Assembly (NCBI RefSeq): GCF_000024025.1
Contig: NC_013131.1
Coordinates: 868,001-932,000 of the forward strand
Length of the DNA stretch: 64,000 nucleotides
Reading direction: 5' to 3'
Source: Catenulispora acidiphila DSM 44928
GTDB taxonomy: Bacteria > Actinomycetota > Actinomycetes > Streptomycetales > Catenulisporaceae
Shown here: in pieces, positions 55,666-63,659 of the stretch
Position numbering within the stretch: position 1 is the stretch's first letter
Layout of the letters: each line of letters begins with the position of its first letter
Notes under the pieces: model-generated
The model's input: only the letters and a program-made list of their open reading frames with translations
Databases searched by the model: none
Told to the model about the DNA's origin: nothing
Program-made: the position numbers and the translations under genes

Positions 55666-57179
55666 TCCTGCGCCTCCTGGGCCGGGATGGTCGCCTGCAG
55701 CGGCAGCCGCAAGGTGAAGACGGCGCCGCCGTCGGGATGGTTGCCGCCGGCCAGCTCGCCGCCGTGGATGTGCGCGTTCTCGTAGGCGATCGACAGTCCC
55801 AGGCCGCTGCCCTCGGAGCGGACGCGGGCCTTGTCGGCCTTGTAGAAGCGCTCGAAGATGTGCTCCAGGGCGTCCGGGGGGATGCCCGGTCCGTGGTCGC
55901 GCACCTGCAGGACCAGGTTCGGCCCGAAGGCGCCGATGGACAGCTCCACGGGTCCCTCCCCGCCGTGCTTGATCGCGTTGCCGACCATGTTCGCCACGAT
56001 CACGTCGATCCGGCGCTGGTCCACGGTGACGGCCAGGCTCGGCGGCACGTTCAGGGTGACGCGCCCGGTCCAGCCGCGCGCGTCCAGGCAGCCGTGCACG
56101 AGCGCCACCAGGTCGACGTCCTCGCGCCGCAGCTGCGCGGTGCCGGCGTCGAAGCGGGACACCTCCATCAGGTCCTCGACGAGCCGGGCGAGCCGGCGGG
56201 TCTCGGTGACGATGAGCTGCGCGGCCGGCGCGCTCTCGTCGCCGACGTCGGTGGCCTCCTCGAGCATGTCGCTCACGGCGGTCATCGCGGTCAGCGGCGT
56301 GCGCAGCTCGTGCGAGACGTCGGCGACGAACCGCCGCGAGGCCGCCTCCAGCGAGCGCAGTTCGGCGATGGAGCGCTCCAGGGCCTCGGCGGTCTCGTTG
56401 AAGGTGCGCGAGACGTCGGCGACCTCGTCGTTACCCTTCACCTCCACCCGGGTGTCCAGCTTGCCGGCGCCGAGGCGCCGCGCGGCGATCCCCAGGCGCC
56501 GCAAGGGAAGCAGGACGCCGCGGGAGGCGAGCAGGCCGAGCAGCAGCGATATCGCTATCGCGATCGCGGCGGCGATGGCGGAGTTCTGGGCGAGCCGGTT
56601 GAGGTCCTCCTGCTGCGACTCCAGGCTGACGAAGTTGTAGACCTCGATCCCGTTCGGCTGCACGGAGCTGCCGACGATCAGGTACGGCTGGTTGCCCACG
56701 CGGGTCCGCTGCCAGGCTATGTTCTTCTGCGCCGCGACGCGGAGCTTGGGCGGGATCGAGTTGTAGCTGAGGTAGTTCTCGGTCGTGCCGTAGTTCATCC
56801 CGGTGCGGTACAGCACCCAGTCGGTGCCGCTGGCGGCCAGGAGTTTGAAGCCGATCGTGCTCAGGTCGACCGGGGTCGTCGAGGGCCGCGCCTCCTGCAG
56901 CGATTCCCGGGTTTGGGCGACCGCGGCCTTGAACTGCTGCACCGAGCTCTGGTTGACGCGGTTCATCAGGGACTGCCGGGTCAGCACGTAGGAGACCCCG
57001 GTCACCGCCGCCGACGTCATCAGCGCCACCGCCGCGAACGCCGCCAGCAGCCGCATCCGCAGCCCGGTCAGCCGCAGCGGCCGCTTGTGCCTGCGGCGCT
57101 CTTGGTCCGCGCGCCGGGGCAGCTCCTGCACCTTCGGTGCTTTCGCGAGCTTGGCGCTCTTCGGTCTCTCCCTAAGCAC
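55662..57179 (-). CDS. cseC: sensor histidine kinase, CseC-like
   Basis: 505 aa. A basic cytoplasmic leader (1-40), helix at about 42-66, an outer domain of about 130 residues, a second helix (about 200-220), HAMP (GVLLPLRRLG onward), HisKA with H290 (FVADVSHELRTPLT) and HATPase with GSGLGLSI. Start is GTG 57179 with GAGGG about 6 nt upstream, 81 bp after the regulator gene. It should sense envelope damage and phosphorylate the regulator at 57261. The pairing with a SigE-type sigma factor next door supports the Cse assignment. Confidence 0.85.
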   Translation of the reverse strand: MLRERPKSAKLAKAPKVQELPRRADQERRRHKRPLRLTGLRMRLLAAFAAVALMTSAAVTGVSYVLTRQSLMNRVNQSSVQQFKAAVAQTRESLQEARPSTTPVDLSTIGFKLLAASGTDWVLYRTGMNYGTTENYLSYNSIPPKLRVAAQKNIAWQRTRVGNQPYLIVGSSVQPNGIEVYNFVSLESQQEDLNRLAQNSAIAAAIAIAISLLLGLLASRGVLLPLRRLGIAARRLGAGKLDTRVEVKGNDEVADVSRTFNETAEALERSIAELRSLEAASRRFVADVSHELRTPLTAMTAVSDMLEEATDVGDESAPAAQLIVTETRRLARLVEDLMEVSRFDAGTAQLRREDVDLVALVHGCLDARGWTGRVTLNVPPSLAVTVDQRRIDVIVANMVGNAIKHGGEGPVELSIGAFGPNLVLQVRDHGPGIPPDALEHIFERFYKADKARVRSEGSGLGLSIAYENAHIHGGELAGGNHPDGGAVFTLRLPLQATIPAQEAQE

Positions 57180-57260
57180 GGTGCGCCCTCAGGCTTTCGT
57201 CGCTGTGCGCGTACAAAGCAGTGCTCTGTGTGATCGCTTCGGTGTCTCTGTCCGCGGCGC

Positions 57261-57938
57261 TCATCGCGGCGGGTCCAGCCGGTAGCCGACGCCGCGGACC
57301 GTCTTGATCAGCGTCGGTTCGGCGGGGACGTCCTCGACCTTCGCGCGCAGCCGCTGGACGCAGGCATCGACCAGGCGGGAGTCGCCGAGGTAGTCGTGCT
57401 CCCAGACCAGGCGCAGCAGTTGCTGGCGGGACAGCGCCTGGCCGGCGTGCCGGGACAGCTCCATCACCAGCTTCAGCTCCGTCGGGGTCAGCGGGATCGC
57501 GGTGCCGTGCTTGCTCACCGTCATCGCCGAGCGGTCCACGGTCAGGTCGCCGTAGACCGCGACGTCGCTGGTCTCGCGCTCGCCGCGGCGCAGGACCGCG
57601 CGGATGCGGGCGTCCAGGACGCGCGGCTGGACCGGTTTCACGACGTAGTCGTCGGCGCCGGACTCCAGCCCGACGACCACGTCGATGTCGTCGCTGCGGG
57701 CCGTGAGCAGGATGATCGGCAGCTGTTCGGTCCGGCGGATCTGGCGGCAGACCTCGAAGCCGTCCACGCCGGGCAGCATCACGTCCAGGACGATCAGGTC
57801 CGGACGCACGGTCTTGTAGGTGGCCAGCGCCTCCTCGCCGCTGGCGGCGACGGCGACCTGGTGGCCCTGGCGGGTCAGCGCGAGCTGGAGCGCCGTGCGG
57901 ATGGCGGCGTCGTCTTCGACCAGGAGCAGGGAGGGCAT
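57261..57938 (-). CDS. cseB: OmpR/PhoB-type response regulator, CseB-like
   Basis: 225 aa. Receiver with acidic pair in VEDD (8-10), phospho-acceptor D52 (LDVMLPG) and K in VVKPVQP; winged-helix output domain ending KTVRGVGYRLDPP. Divergent from the sigE-like gene 116 bp away, whose promoter it probably activates, as CseB does for sigE in Streptomyces. Confidence 0.88.
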   Translation of the reverse strand: MPSLLLVEDDAAIRTALQLALTRQGHQVAVAASGEEALATYKTVRPDLIVLDVMLPGVDGFEVCRQIRRTEQLPIILLTARSDDIDVVVGLESGADDYVVKPVQPRVLDARIRAVLRRGERETSDVAVYGDLTVDRSAMTVSKHGTAIPLTPTELKLVMELSRHAGQALSRQQLLRLVWEHDYLGDSRLVDACVQRLRAKVEDVPAEPTLIKTVRGVGYRLDPPR

Positions 57939-58054
57939 GGCTCACATTCTGCCTTGACCTGGGCCGCTCTCAGGAAGTCTTCAGACAGGGGCTGTTGCAC
58001 TCCTGTGACACGTCGGCGACGAAGCGCGGAAGGGCGGCGGCGAGCCTTCTAGGC

Positions 58055-58594
58055 ATGACAGACCATGCCCCGGACGTACGCGGCCTGCGAGACGACTTCA
58101 CCGAGTACGTCGCGACGCGCCGCTCGACGCTGCTGCGCGCGGCCTGCCAGCTCACCGCCAACCCCGCCGACGCCGAGGACCTGCTGCAGGAAGGCCTGGT
58201 CAAGGTGTACGGGGCGTGGCACCGCATCGCCGACAAGCGAGTGGCCCACGCCTATGTGCGGCGCACGATGTCCAACCACCAGATCTCGCAGTGGCGGCGG
58301 CACCGCGTCGAGGAGTACCCGGCCTCCGACGAACTGCCGGACTCCGCGGTGTGGGATCTGGACACCGAGCGTGTCGAGCTGCGCACCGTCCTGCACAGCG
58401 CGCTGGCGGCGTTGCCGCATCGTGACCGGCAGGTGCTGGCGCTGCGTTACTACGGTTCCTACACCGATTCGGAGATCGCCGAGCGGCTCGGGATGTCGGT
58501 CGGCACAGTGAAGTCCACCTTGTGGCGCGCGTTGAGGAAACTGCGCGAGAACGGCGCTGTGCGGACTTTGCACGCGGATCTCGTGGCGGCCTGA
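58055..58594 (+). CDS. sigE: ECF sigma factor, SigE-like (envelope stress)
   Basis: 179 aa, the usual size of Streptomyces SigE. Region 2 reads AEDLLQEGLVKVYGAWHRIADKR and region 4 SEIAERLGMSVGTVKSTLWRALRKLRE. SigE controls cell-wall stress genes. Here the gene is divergent from the two-component system. The ATG at 58055 is not preceded by a strong ribosome-binding site. The assignment rests on sequence similarity plus the neighbouring CseB/CseC-like genes. No anti-sigma gene is adjacent, as expected for SigE. Confidence 0.85.
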   Translation: MTDHAPDVRGLRDDFTEYVATRRSTLLRAACQLTANPADAEDLLQEGLVKVYGAWHRIADKRVAHAYVRRTMSNHQISQWRRHRVEEYPASDELPDSAVWDLDTERVELRTVLHSALAALPHRDRQVLALRYYGSYTDSEIAERLGMSVGTVKSTLWRALRKLRENGAVRTLHADLVAA

Positions 58595-58821
58595 ACGCGG
58601 CCTGAAACCGCTCTGATCGCACCCCTGATCGCCCCTGATCGCGGCACGTCGCGCGTTTGGGACCCGCAGTACCGCAGTCCCTTGTATTTCTTTGGTAAAG
58701 CCAAAACGGCGTCAATCCATAGATAACGCGATGACCTGAACGCTTTGTGTTCCCGCGCCCCACGTTGTGTGGAAGGCTGTTCGGCGAAGACTGACCGACT
58801 CACAGTTAGGGGCTAGAGGTC

Positions 58822-59634
58822 ATGCCTCCGATAGCTCAGCGCCTTCGCGAACCGGCGGCCTTTGCGCTGCTCGCCTACGGTGCGCTCAGCACGCTGTTCA
58901 ACACCATCACCTTCTTGTTCAATCCGGGTGCGAACAACAACAACGGGTTCGGGTCCAGCGGGCCGTCGTTCTCCGAGCGCGCGCTCAGCGAGGTCGGGAC
59001 CCTGCTGAGCGTGGTCGTGGTGGCCGCGGTCGTCGGCGCCGTGTACCTGGCGCACGCCCCGTCGCACCTGAAGCAGGCCAAGACCCTGACCCTGGCGGCG
59101 CTGATCACCCTCGGCGTCGCGGACCTGTTCGGGGTCGTCGCGCTGTTCTCGTCGTTCGGCGCCAGCGGCCCGACCGGCTGGGACAAGACCTCCACGTTCT
59201 TCGTCTCGCTGGGCCAGATCGCCGTCGCCGGCGTCGGCACCTGGCTGGTGCTGGGCTACTTCCAGCAGCACCAGCCGGCCGCTCCGGCCGCCGGGTTCCA
59301 GCAGCAGCAGTGGGGTCCGGGACCGCAGCAGCAACAGCAGTGGCAGCAGCCGCCGGCGCAGCAGGGTCCGCCGCCGCAGCAGCAGCCGTGGGGCCCGCCG
59401 CCGCAGCAGCAGGCGCCGCAGCAGACCGGCCAGCAGCCGCCGCAGCAGCAACAGCCGCAGCCGCAGTGGGGCCAGCCGCAGCCGCAGCACGACGCGGACT
59501 CGATGATGACGCAGGCCATCCCGACGGTGCCGCCGGCGCCGCAGGGCCAGGGCCAGCAGCAGCAACAGCAGCAGCAGCAACAGCCGCCGCAGCAGGATGG
59601 CGGACTGGGGATCGGCAACTGGACGTCGGAGTGA
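58822..59634 (+). CDS. four-helix membrane protein with a Gln/Pro-rich tail
   Basis: 270 aa. Four membrane helices in the first 155 residues (about 12-32, 55-78, 92-112 and 132-150), then a cytoplasmic tail of about 115 residues made mostly of Gln, Pro and Gly with long Gln runs. ATG 58822 follows AGAGG. Streptomycetes have similar small membrane proteins with Q/P tails near division or stress genes; no function is known. The CAG/CAA codon runs are prone to slippage. Confidence 0.8.
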   Translation: MPPIAQRLREPAAFALLAYGALSTLFNTITFLFNPGANNNNGFGSSGPSFSERALSEVGTLLSVVVVAAVVGAVYLAHAPSHLKQAKTLTLAALITLGVADLFGVVALFSSFGASGPTGWDKTSTFFVSLGQIAVAGVGTWLVLGYFQQHQPAAPAAGFQQQQWGPGPQQQQQWQQPPAQQGPPPQQQPWGPPPQQQAPQQTGQQPPQQQQPQPQWGQPQPQHDADSMMTQAIPTVPPAPQGQGQQQQQQQQQQPPQQDGGLGIGNWTSE

Positions 59635-59722
59635 CGTCGCAGCTGTAGCGCACACCGCGAGGGCCGGCCGGAAGGCCGGCCCTTTCGCGTGCCCGGGTCC
59701 TGCGATCGGCGCGCCGGTTCGA

Positions 59723-59786
59723 TCAGTGCGTCAGTGCGTCAGTGCGTCAGTGCGTCAGTGCGTCAGTGCGTCAATGCGTCAATGCG
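59723..59786. repeat. eight tandem 8-bp units at the end of a secreted-protein gene
   Basis: Six copies of TCAGTGCG (59723-59770) followed by two of TCAATGCG (59771-59786). The last unit contains the stop codon (TCA = TGA on the minus strand) of the gene at 59779-60051. Unit length is not a multiple of three. Confidence 0.95.
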
Positions 59787-60051
59787 TCAGCGGACCGACG
59801 ACCGGGACCTCGCGCAGCGGCAGCCCGTCGTGGAACGGCGCGGTGACCCCGAACGTCGACAGGTCCATGCCGCCGACCGGCACGTGCAGGTTGTTCGACA
59901 GCAGATCCAGCGGCGTGTGCGCCAGCGGGTAGAGCTGCGTGGCGCCGAGTCCGGCGGCGGCGTGCGCGGCCGGGGCGGCGGCCAGGCCGAGGCCGGACAG
60001 CGCGGCCAGGCTCAGGGCGCGCCGGGCTGCGGAGCGGGGGTTCTTGGACAT
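59779..60051 (-). CDS. small secreted protein
   Basis: 90 aa. A signal peptide (about 1-32, basic then Ala/Leu-rich, ending AHAAA) and a mature part of about 58 residues with PVGGMDLSTFGVTAPFHDGLPL. ATG 60051 has GGAG 5 nt upstream. No recognised domain. Its 3' end lies in an 8-bp repeat array, so its C-terminus may vary between strains. Confidence 0.75.
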   Translation of the reverse strand: MSKNPRSAARRALSLAALSGLGLAAAPAAHAAAGLGATQLYPLAHTPLDLLSNNLHVPVGGMDLSTFGVTAPFHDGLPLREVPVVGPLTH

Positions 60052-60070
60052 GTCCGCTCCAACGACATCA

Positions 60071-60097
60071 GGTGCCCCGCCGTTACGACGGGGCACC
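60071..60097 (-). terminator. hairpin after the deoC/aldehyde dehydrogenase operon
   Basis: GGTGCCCCG (60071-60079) and CGGGGCACC (60089-60097) pair over 9 bp, with two more pairs inside after one mismatch. It lies 26 bp past the stop codon of the last gene of the operon. Confidence 0.7.
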
Positions 60098-60122
60098 CAC
60101 GCGGTGACGGTTCGCGCGCTGC

Positions 60123-61151
60123 TCAGATCCCGATCGGGTGCCAGACGGTCTTGGTCTCCAGGAACGGCTTCACCCGCGACAGCCCCGGGTCCGCGCTCCA
60201 GTCGTAGCCCGCCGTCGGCCGCACGACCCGCTTCAGGTTCTCCGCGGCCGCGATCTCCAGGTCCCGCGCCAGCTCCGAGCCCGCCGGGACGCCGGCCAGG
60301 TCCAGGGCGTTCACGTCCAGGTGCGAGGCGAGCCAGGGCGCCAGCTCGGCGGTGCCGCCGGTCAGGATGTTGACGACGCCGCCGGGCAGGTCGGAGGTCG
60401 CCATGACCTCGCCGAGGGTGACCGCGGGCACCGCCGAGGCATCCGGCGCCACCACCACGACCGCGTTGCCGCCGACGATCGCCGGGGCGATCACGGACGT
60501 CAGCCCGAGCAGCGTCGGCGCGGCGGGGGCGAGCAGCGCCACCACGCCGGTCGGCTCCGGCGAGGAGATGTTCCAGTAGGGTCCGGCGACCGGGTTCGCC
60601 GCGCCGAGCACCTGCGAGAGCTTGTCCGACCAGCCCGCGTACCAGACCCAGCGGTCCACCGCGGCGTCCACTTGCGCGTAGGCCGTCTCCAGCGAGCCGC
60701 CCTCGACGCCGGCGATCTGCTGCGCGAACTGGTCGCGGCGCTCCTCGAGCATCTCCGCGATCCGGTAGAGGATCTGCCCGCGGTTGTAGGCGGTCGCCTT
60801 GGACCAGCCGGGCTGCGCCGCGCGGGCGGCGCGCACGGCGTCGCGCGCGTCCTTGCGGGAGGCCTGCGCCGCGTTGGCGATGAACTCACCAGTGCTCGCC
60901 GCCACGGCGTAGCTCCGTCCACTCTCCGAACGCGGGAAGGCGCCGCCGATGTAGAGCTTGTAGGTCTTGCGGACCGAGGAACGCGGCGCTGCGGGTGTGG
61001 TCGCCGGTGCCGCTGTCTCTTCCGGAACGTCCTGCGATGCCTTGGCAGCCGTGGCAGCCGTGACGGCCTTGGGCGCGCTCGCCGCCTTCACAGCCTTCAC
61101 CGGCTTCACAGCCTTAGCGGTCTTCGCGGTCTTCTTCTTGGTCTCAGACAT
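60123..61151 (-). CDS. catalytically incomplete aldehyde dehydrogenase family protein with Lys/Ala-rich tail
   Basis: 342 aa. Residues 1-60 are a Lys/Ala/Val/Pro stretch resembling histone-H1-like tails. The rest matches the NAD-binding half of an aldehyde dehydrogenase (LYIGGAFPRSESG, QILYRIAEMLEER, GGVVNILTGG), but the PWNFP motif is changed to LAPAAP and the catalytic Glu and Cys region is missing; the protein ends at KTVWHPIGI. It cannot be an active dehydrogenase by itself. The ATG overlaps the end of the active enzyme gene by 8 bp, so it is probably its structural partner or a regulatory subunit. Confidence 0.85.
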   Translation of the reverse strand: MSETKKKTAKTAKAVKPVKAVKAASAPKAVTAATAAKASQDVPEETAAPATTPAAPRSSVRKTYKLYIGGAFPRSESGRSYAVAASTGEFIANAAQASRKDARDAVRAARAAQPGWSKATAYNRGQILYRIAEMLEERRDQFAQQIAGVEGGSLETAYAQVDAAVDRWVWYAGWSDKLSQVLGAANPVAGPYWNISSPEPTGVVALLAPAAPTLLGLTSVIAPAIVGGNAVVVVAPDASAVPAVTLGEVMATSDLPGGVVNILTGGTAELAPWLASHLDVNALDLAGVPAGSELARDLEIAAAENLKRVVRPTAGYDWSADPGLSRVKPFLETKTVWHPIGI

Positions 61152-62595
61152 CGAGGTAAGCCTCCAGACCGTGGCGCCCGCCCTCGCGGCCGTACCCGGA
61201 CTCCTTGTAGCCGCCGAAGGGCGAGGTGGGGTCGAAGCGGTTGAACGTGTTCGCCCACACCACGCCGGCCCGCATCCGCTGCGCCAGCCACAGGATCCGC
61301 GAACCCTTGTCCGTCCACACGCCGGCGGACAGGCCGTAGGCGGTGTTGTTGGCCTTCTCCACGGCCTCGGCCGGGGTCCGGAACGTCAGGACCGACAGCA
61401 CCGGCCCGAAGATCTCCTCGCGGGCGATCCGGTGCGCCTGGGAGACGCCGGTGAAGATGGTCGGGGCGAAGAAGAACCCGCGCTCGGGCAGTTCGCACGG
61501 CGGCGCCCAGCGGGTCGCGCCCTCGGCCTCGCCGGCCTCGGTCAGGGTCCGGATCCGGGCCAGCTGCTCGGCGGAGTTGATGGCGCCGATGTCGGTGTTC
61601 TTGTCCAGCGGGTCGCCGACGCGCAGCGTCTTCATCCGCTCGCGCAGCCGGTCCACGACCTCCTCGGCCACCGACTCCTGCACCAGCAGCCGGGACCCGG
61701 CGCAGCAGACGTGCCCCTGGTTGAAGAAGATCCCGTCGACGATGCCCTCGATCGCCTGCTCCAGCGGGGCGTCGTCGAAGACCAGGTTCGCCGCCTTGCC
61801 GCCGAGTTCCAGCGTCACCTTCTTGGAGGTCCCGGCGACCTGCTTGGCGATCATCCGCCCGACCTCGGTGGAGCCGGTGAAGGCGACCTTGTCCACGCCC
61901 GGGTGCGAGACCAGGGCCGCGCCGGTCGCCCCGGCGCCGGTCAGGATGTTCACCACCCCCGGCGGCAGGTCCGCCTGCTGGCAGATCTCCGCGAACAGCA
62001 ACGCCGTCAGCGGCGTGGTCTCCGCGGGCTTGAGCACGACGGTGTTGCCGGCCGCCAGCGCCGGCGCGACCTTCCACGCCAGCATCAGCAGCGGGAAGTT
62101 CCACGGGATGACCTGGCCGGCGACGCCGAGCGGCCTGGGATTCGGTCCGAGGTTCGCGTGGCCGAGCTTGTCGGCCCAGCCCGCGTAGTAGAAGAAGTGC
62201 GCGGCGGCCAAGGGGATGTCGACGTCGCGCGACTCCCGGATCGGCTTGCCGTTGTCCAGGGACTCCAGGACCGCCAGCTCGCGAGCCCGCTCCTGGATGA
62301 TGCGGGCGATGCGGAAGATGTACTTGGCGCGCTCGGCGCCCGGCATACGCGACCAGACCTCGTCGTAGGCGCGGCGCGCGGCCGCCACGGCGCGGTCCAC
62401 GTCGGCGGCGTCGGCCATCGCGACCTCGGCCAGCACCTCCTCGGTGGCCGGGTTGACCGACTTGAAGGCGCCGCCGGAGCCCTCGACGAACGCGCCGTCC
62501 ACGAAGAGCCCGTAGGAGGGCTTCAGGTCGACGACCGAACGGGATTCCGGCGCGGGAGCGTAGTCAAAGATCCCCGTGAGCTGAGTGTTCGCCAT
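61144..62595 (-). CDS. NAD-dependent aldehyde dehydrogenase
   Basis: 483 aa, complete. Active-site residues: N166 in PWNFP, E263 in TLELGG and C297 in GHVCCAG. The C-terminal FGGYKESGYGREGG is typical of the class. It lies 3 bp after deoC and should oxidise the acetaldehyde released by the aldolase to acetate, though its substrate is inferred from context. Start ATG 62595 gives a short leader before the DLKPSYGLFVDG strand. Confidence 0.94.
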   Translation of the reverse strand: MANTQLTGIFDYAPAPESRSVVDLKPSYGLFVDGAFVEGSGGAFKSVNPATEEVLAEVAMADAADVDRAVAAARRAYDEVWSRMPGAERAKYIFRIARIIQERARELAVLESLDNGKPIRESRDVDIPLAAAHFFYYAGWADKLGHANLGPNPRPLGVAGQVIPWNFPLLMLAWKVAPALAAGNTVVLKPAETTPLTALLFAEICQQADLPPGVVNILTGAGATGAALVSHPGVDKVAFTGSTEVGRMIAKQVAGTSKKVTLELGGKAANLVFDDAPLEQAIEGIVDGIFFNQGHVCCAGSRLLVQESVAEEVVDRLRERMKTLRVGDPLDKNTDIGAINSAEQLARIRTLTEAGEAEGATRWAPPCELPERGFFFAPTIFTGVSQAHRIAREEIFGPVLSVLTFRTPAEAVEKANNTAYGLSAGVWTDKGSRILWLAQRMRAGVVWANTFNRFDPTSPFGGYKESGYGREGGRHGLEAYLDV

Positions 62596-62598
62596 GAA

Positions 62599-63540
62599 TC
62601 AGTCCACCGTCACGTAGTCGGGGCCGGAGTACACGCCGGTGGCGAGCTTGCGGCGCTGCAGCAGCAGGTCGTTGAGCAGGCTGGAGGCGCCGAAGCGGAA
62701 CCAGTCCGGGTCCAGCCAGTCCGGGCCCGCGGTCTCGTTCACCGTCACCAGGTACTTGATGGCGTCCTTGGCGGTCCGGATGCCGCCGGCCGGCTTCACG
62801 CCGACCTGCCGCCCGGTCTGCGCGCGGAAGTCGCGCACCGCCTCCAGCATCAGCAGCGTCACCGGCAGCGTGGCCGCCGGGCTCACCTTGCCGGTGGAAG
62901 TCTTGATGAAGTCGGCGCCGGACAGCATCGCCAGCCAGGAGGCCCGCATGACGTTGTCGTAGGTGGCCAGCTCGCCGGTCTCCAGGATCACCTTCAGGTG
63001 CGCGTCGTGCCCGCCGGTCTGGCACGCGGCCTTCACCGCGGCGATCTCCTCGGCCACGGCGGCGTACCGGCCGGCCAGGAAGGCACCGCGGTCGATCACC
63101 ATGTCGATCTCGTCGGCGCCGGCCTCGACCGCGGCGGCGGTGTCGGCCAGCTTCACAGCCAGCGGCGCGCGTCCGCTCGGGAACGCCGTGGCCACGGCGG
63201 CGACCTTGACGCCGGAGCCGGCCAGCGCGGCCTTCGCCGTGTCCACCATGTCGCCGTAGACACAGATGGCCGCCACGCTCGGGCAGTCGGGCTGGTCGGG
63301 CTCCGGGTGCTTGCCCTTCGCGCACAACGCCCGGACCTTGCCCGGGGTGTCGGCGCCCTCCAGCGTGGTCAGGTCGACCATCCGCACGGCGAGGTCGAGC
63401 GCCTGCGCCTTCGCGGTGGTCTTGATGGATCGGGTTCCCAGCTTGGCGGCGCGGGCGTCGGCGCCCACCTGGTCCACGGGCGGCAGACCGTGGAGGAGGC
63501 GGCGCAGGCCCGCGTCGTCGAGGGCGAGTTGTGCGGTCAC
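62599..63540 (-). CDS. deoC: deoxyribose-phosphate aldolase
   Basis: 313 aa, longer than the 259-aa E. coli enzyme and close to the eukaryote-type length. Schiff-base K213 (GADFIKTSTGK), K249 (VKPAGGIR) and D146 (EIDMVID) are present. It cleaves deoxyribose-5-phosphate to glyceraldehyde-3-phosphate and acetaldehyde. Start is GTG 63540, matched by a TACCGT box 7 nt upstream; the 19 codons before it look non-coding. First gene of an operon with the two aldehyde dehydrogenase family genes. Confidence 0.95.
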   Translation of the reverse strand: MTAQLALDDAGLRRLLHGLPPVDQVGADARAAKLGTRSIKTTAKAQALDLAVRMVDLTTLEGADTPGKVRALCAKGKHPEPDQPDCPSVAAICVYGDMVDTAKAALAGSGVKVAAVATAFPSGRAPLAVKLADTAAAVEAGADEIDMVIDRGAFLAGRYAAVAEEIAAVKAACQTGGHDAHLKVILETGELATYDNVMRASWLAMLSGADFIKTSTGKVSPAATLPVTLLMLEAVRDFRAQTGRQVGVKPAGGIRTAKDAIKYLVTVNETAGPDWLDPDWFRFGASSLLNDLLLQRRKLATGVYSGPDYVTVD

Positions 63541-63547
63541 GGGACCA

Positions 63548-63576
63548 ACGGTAGACGGTGGCCTCTTGCTGGTGAA
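63548..63576 (-). promoter_or_regulatory. promoter of deoC
   Basis: On the minus strand TTCACC (63576-63571), 17-bp spacer, TACCGT (63553-63548), then 7 nt to the GTG at 63540. Leaderless start likely. Confidence 0.55.
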
Positions 63577-63659
63577 ATGGCAGGTCTTGCCGATCACTGA
63601 TTAATCACAATCAACCAGTGGTCTCGGAGGGTGGGACGGGGGGTGGCAGAATCGGGAGT

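Noticed and set aside
59723-59786. CRISPR-like array
   Set aside because: Units are 8 bp and directly adjacent, with no spacers and no cas genes.
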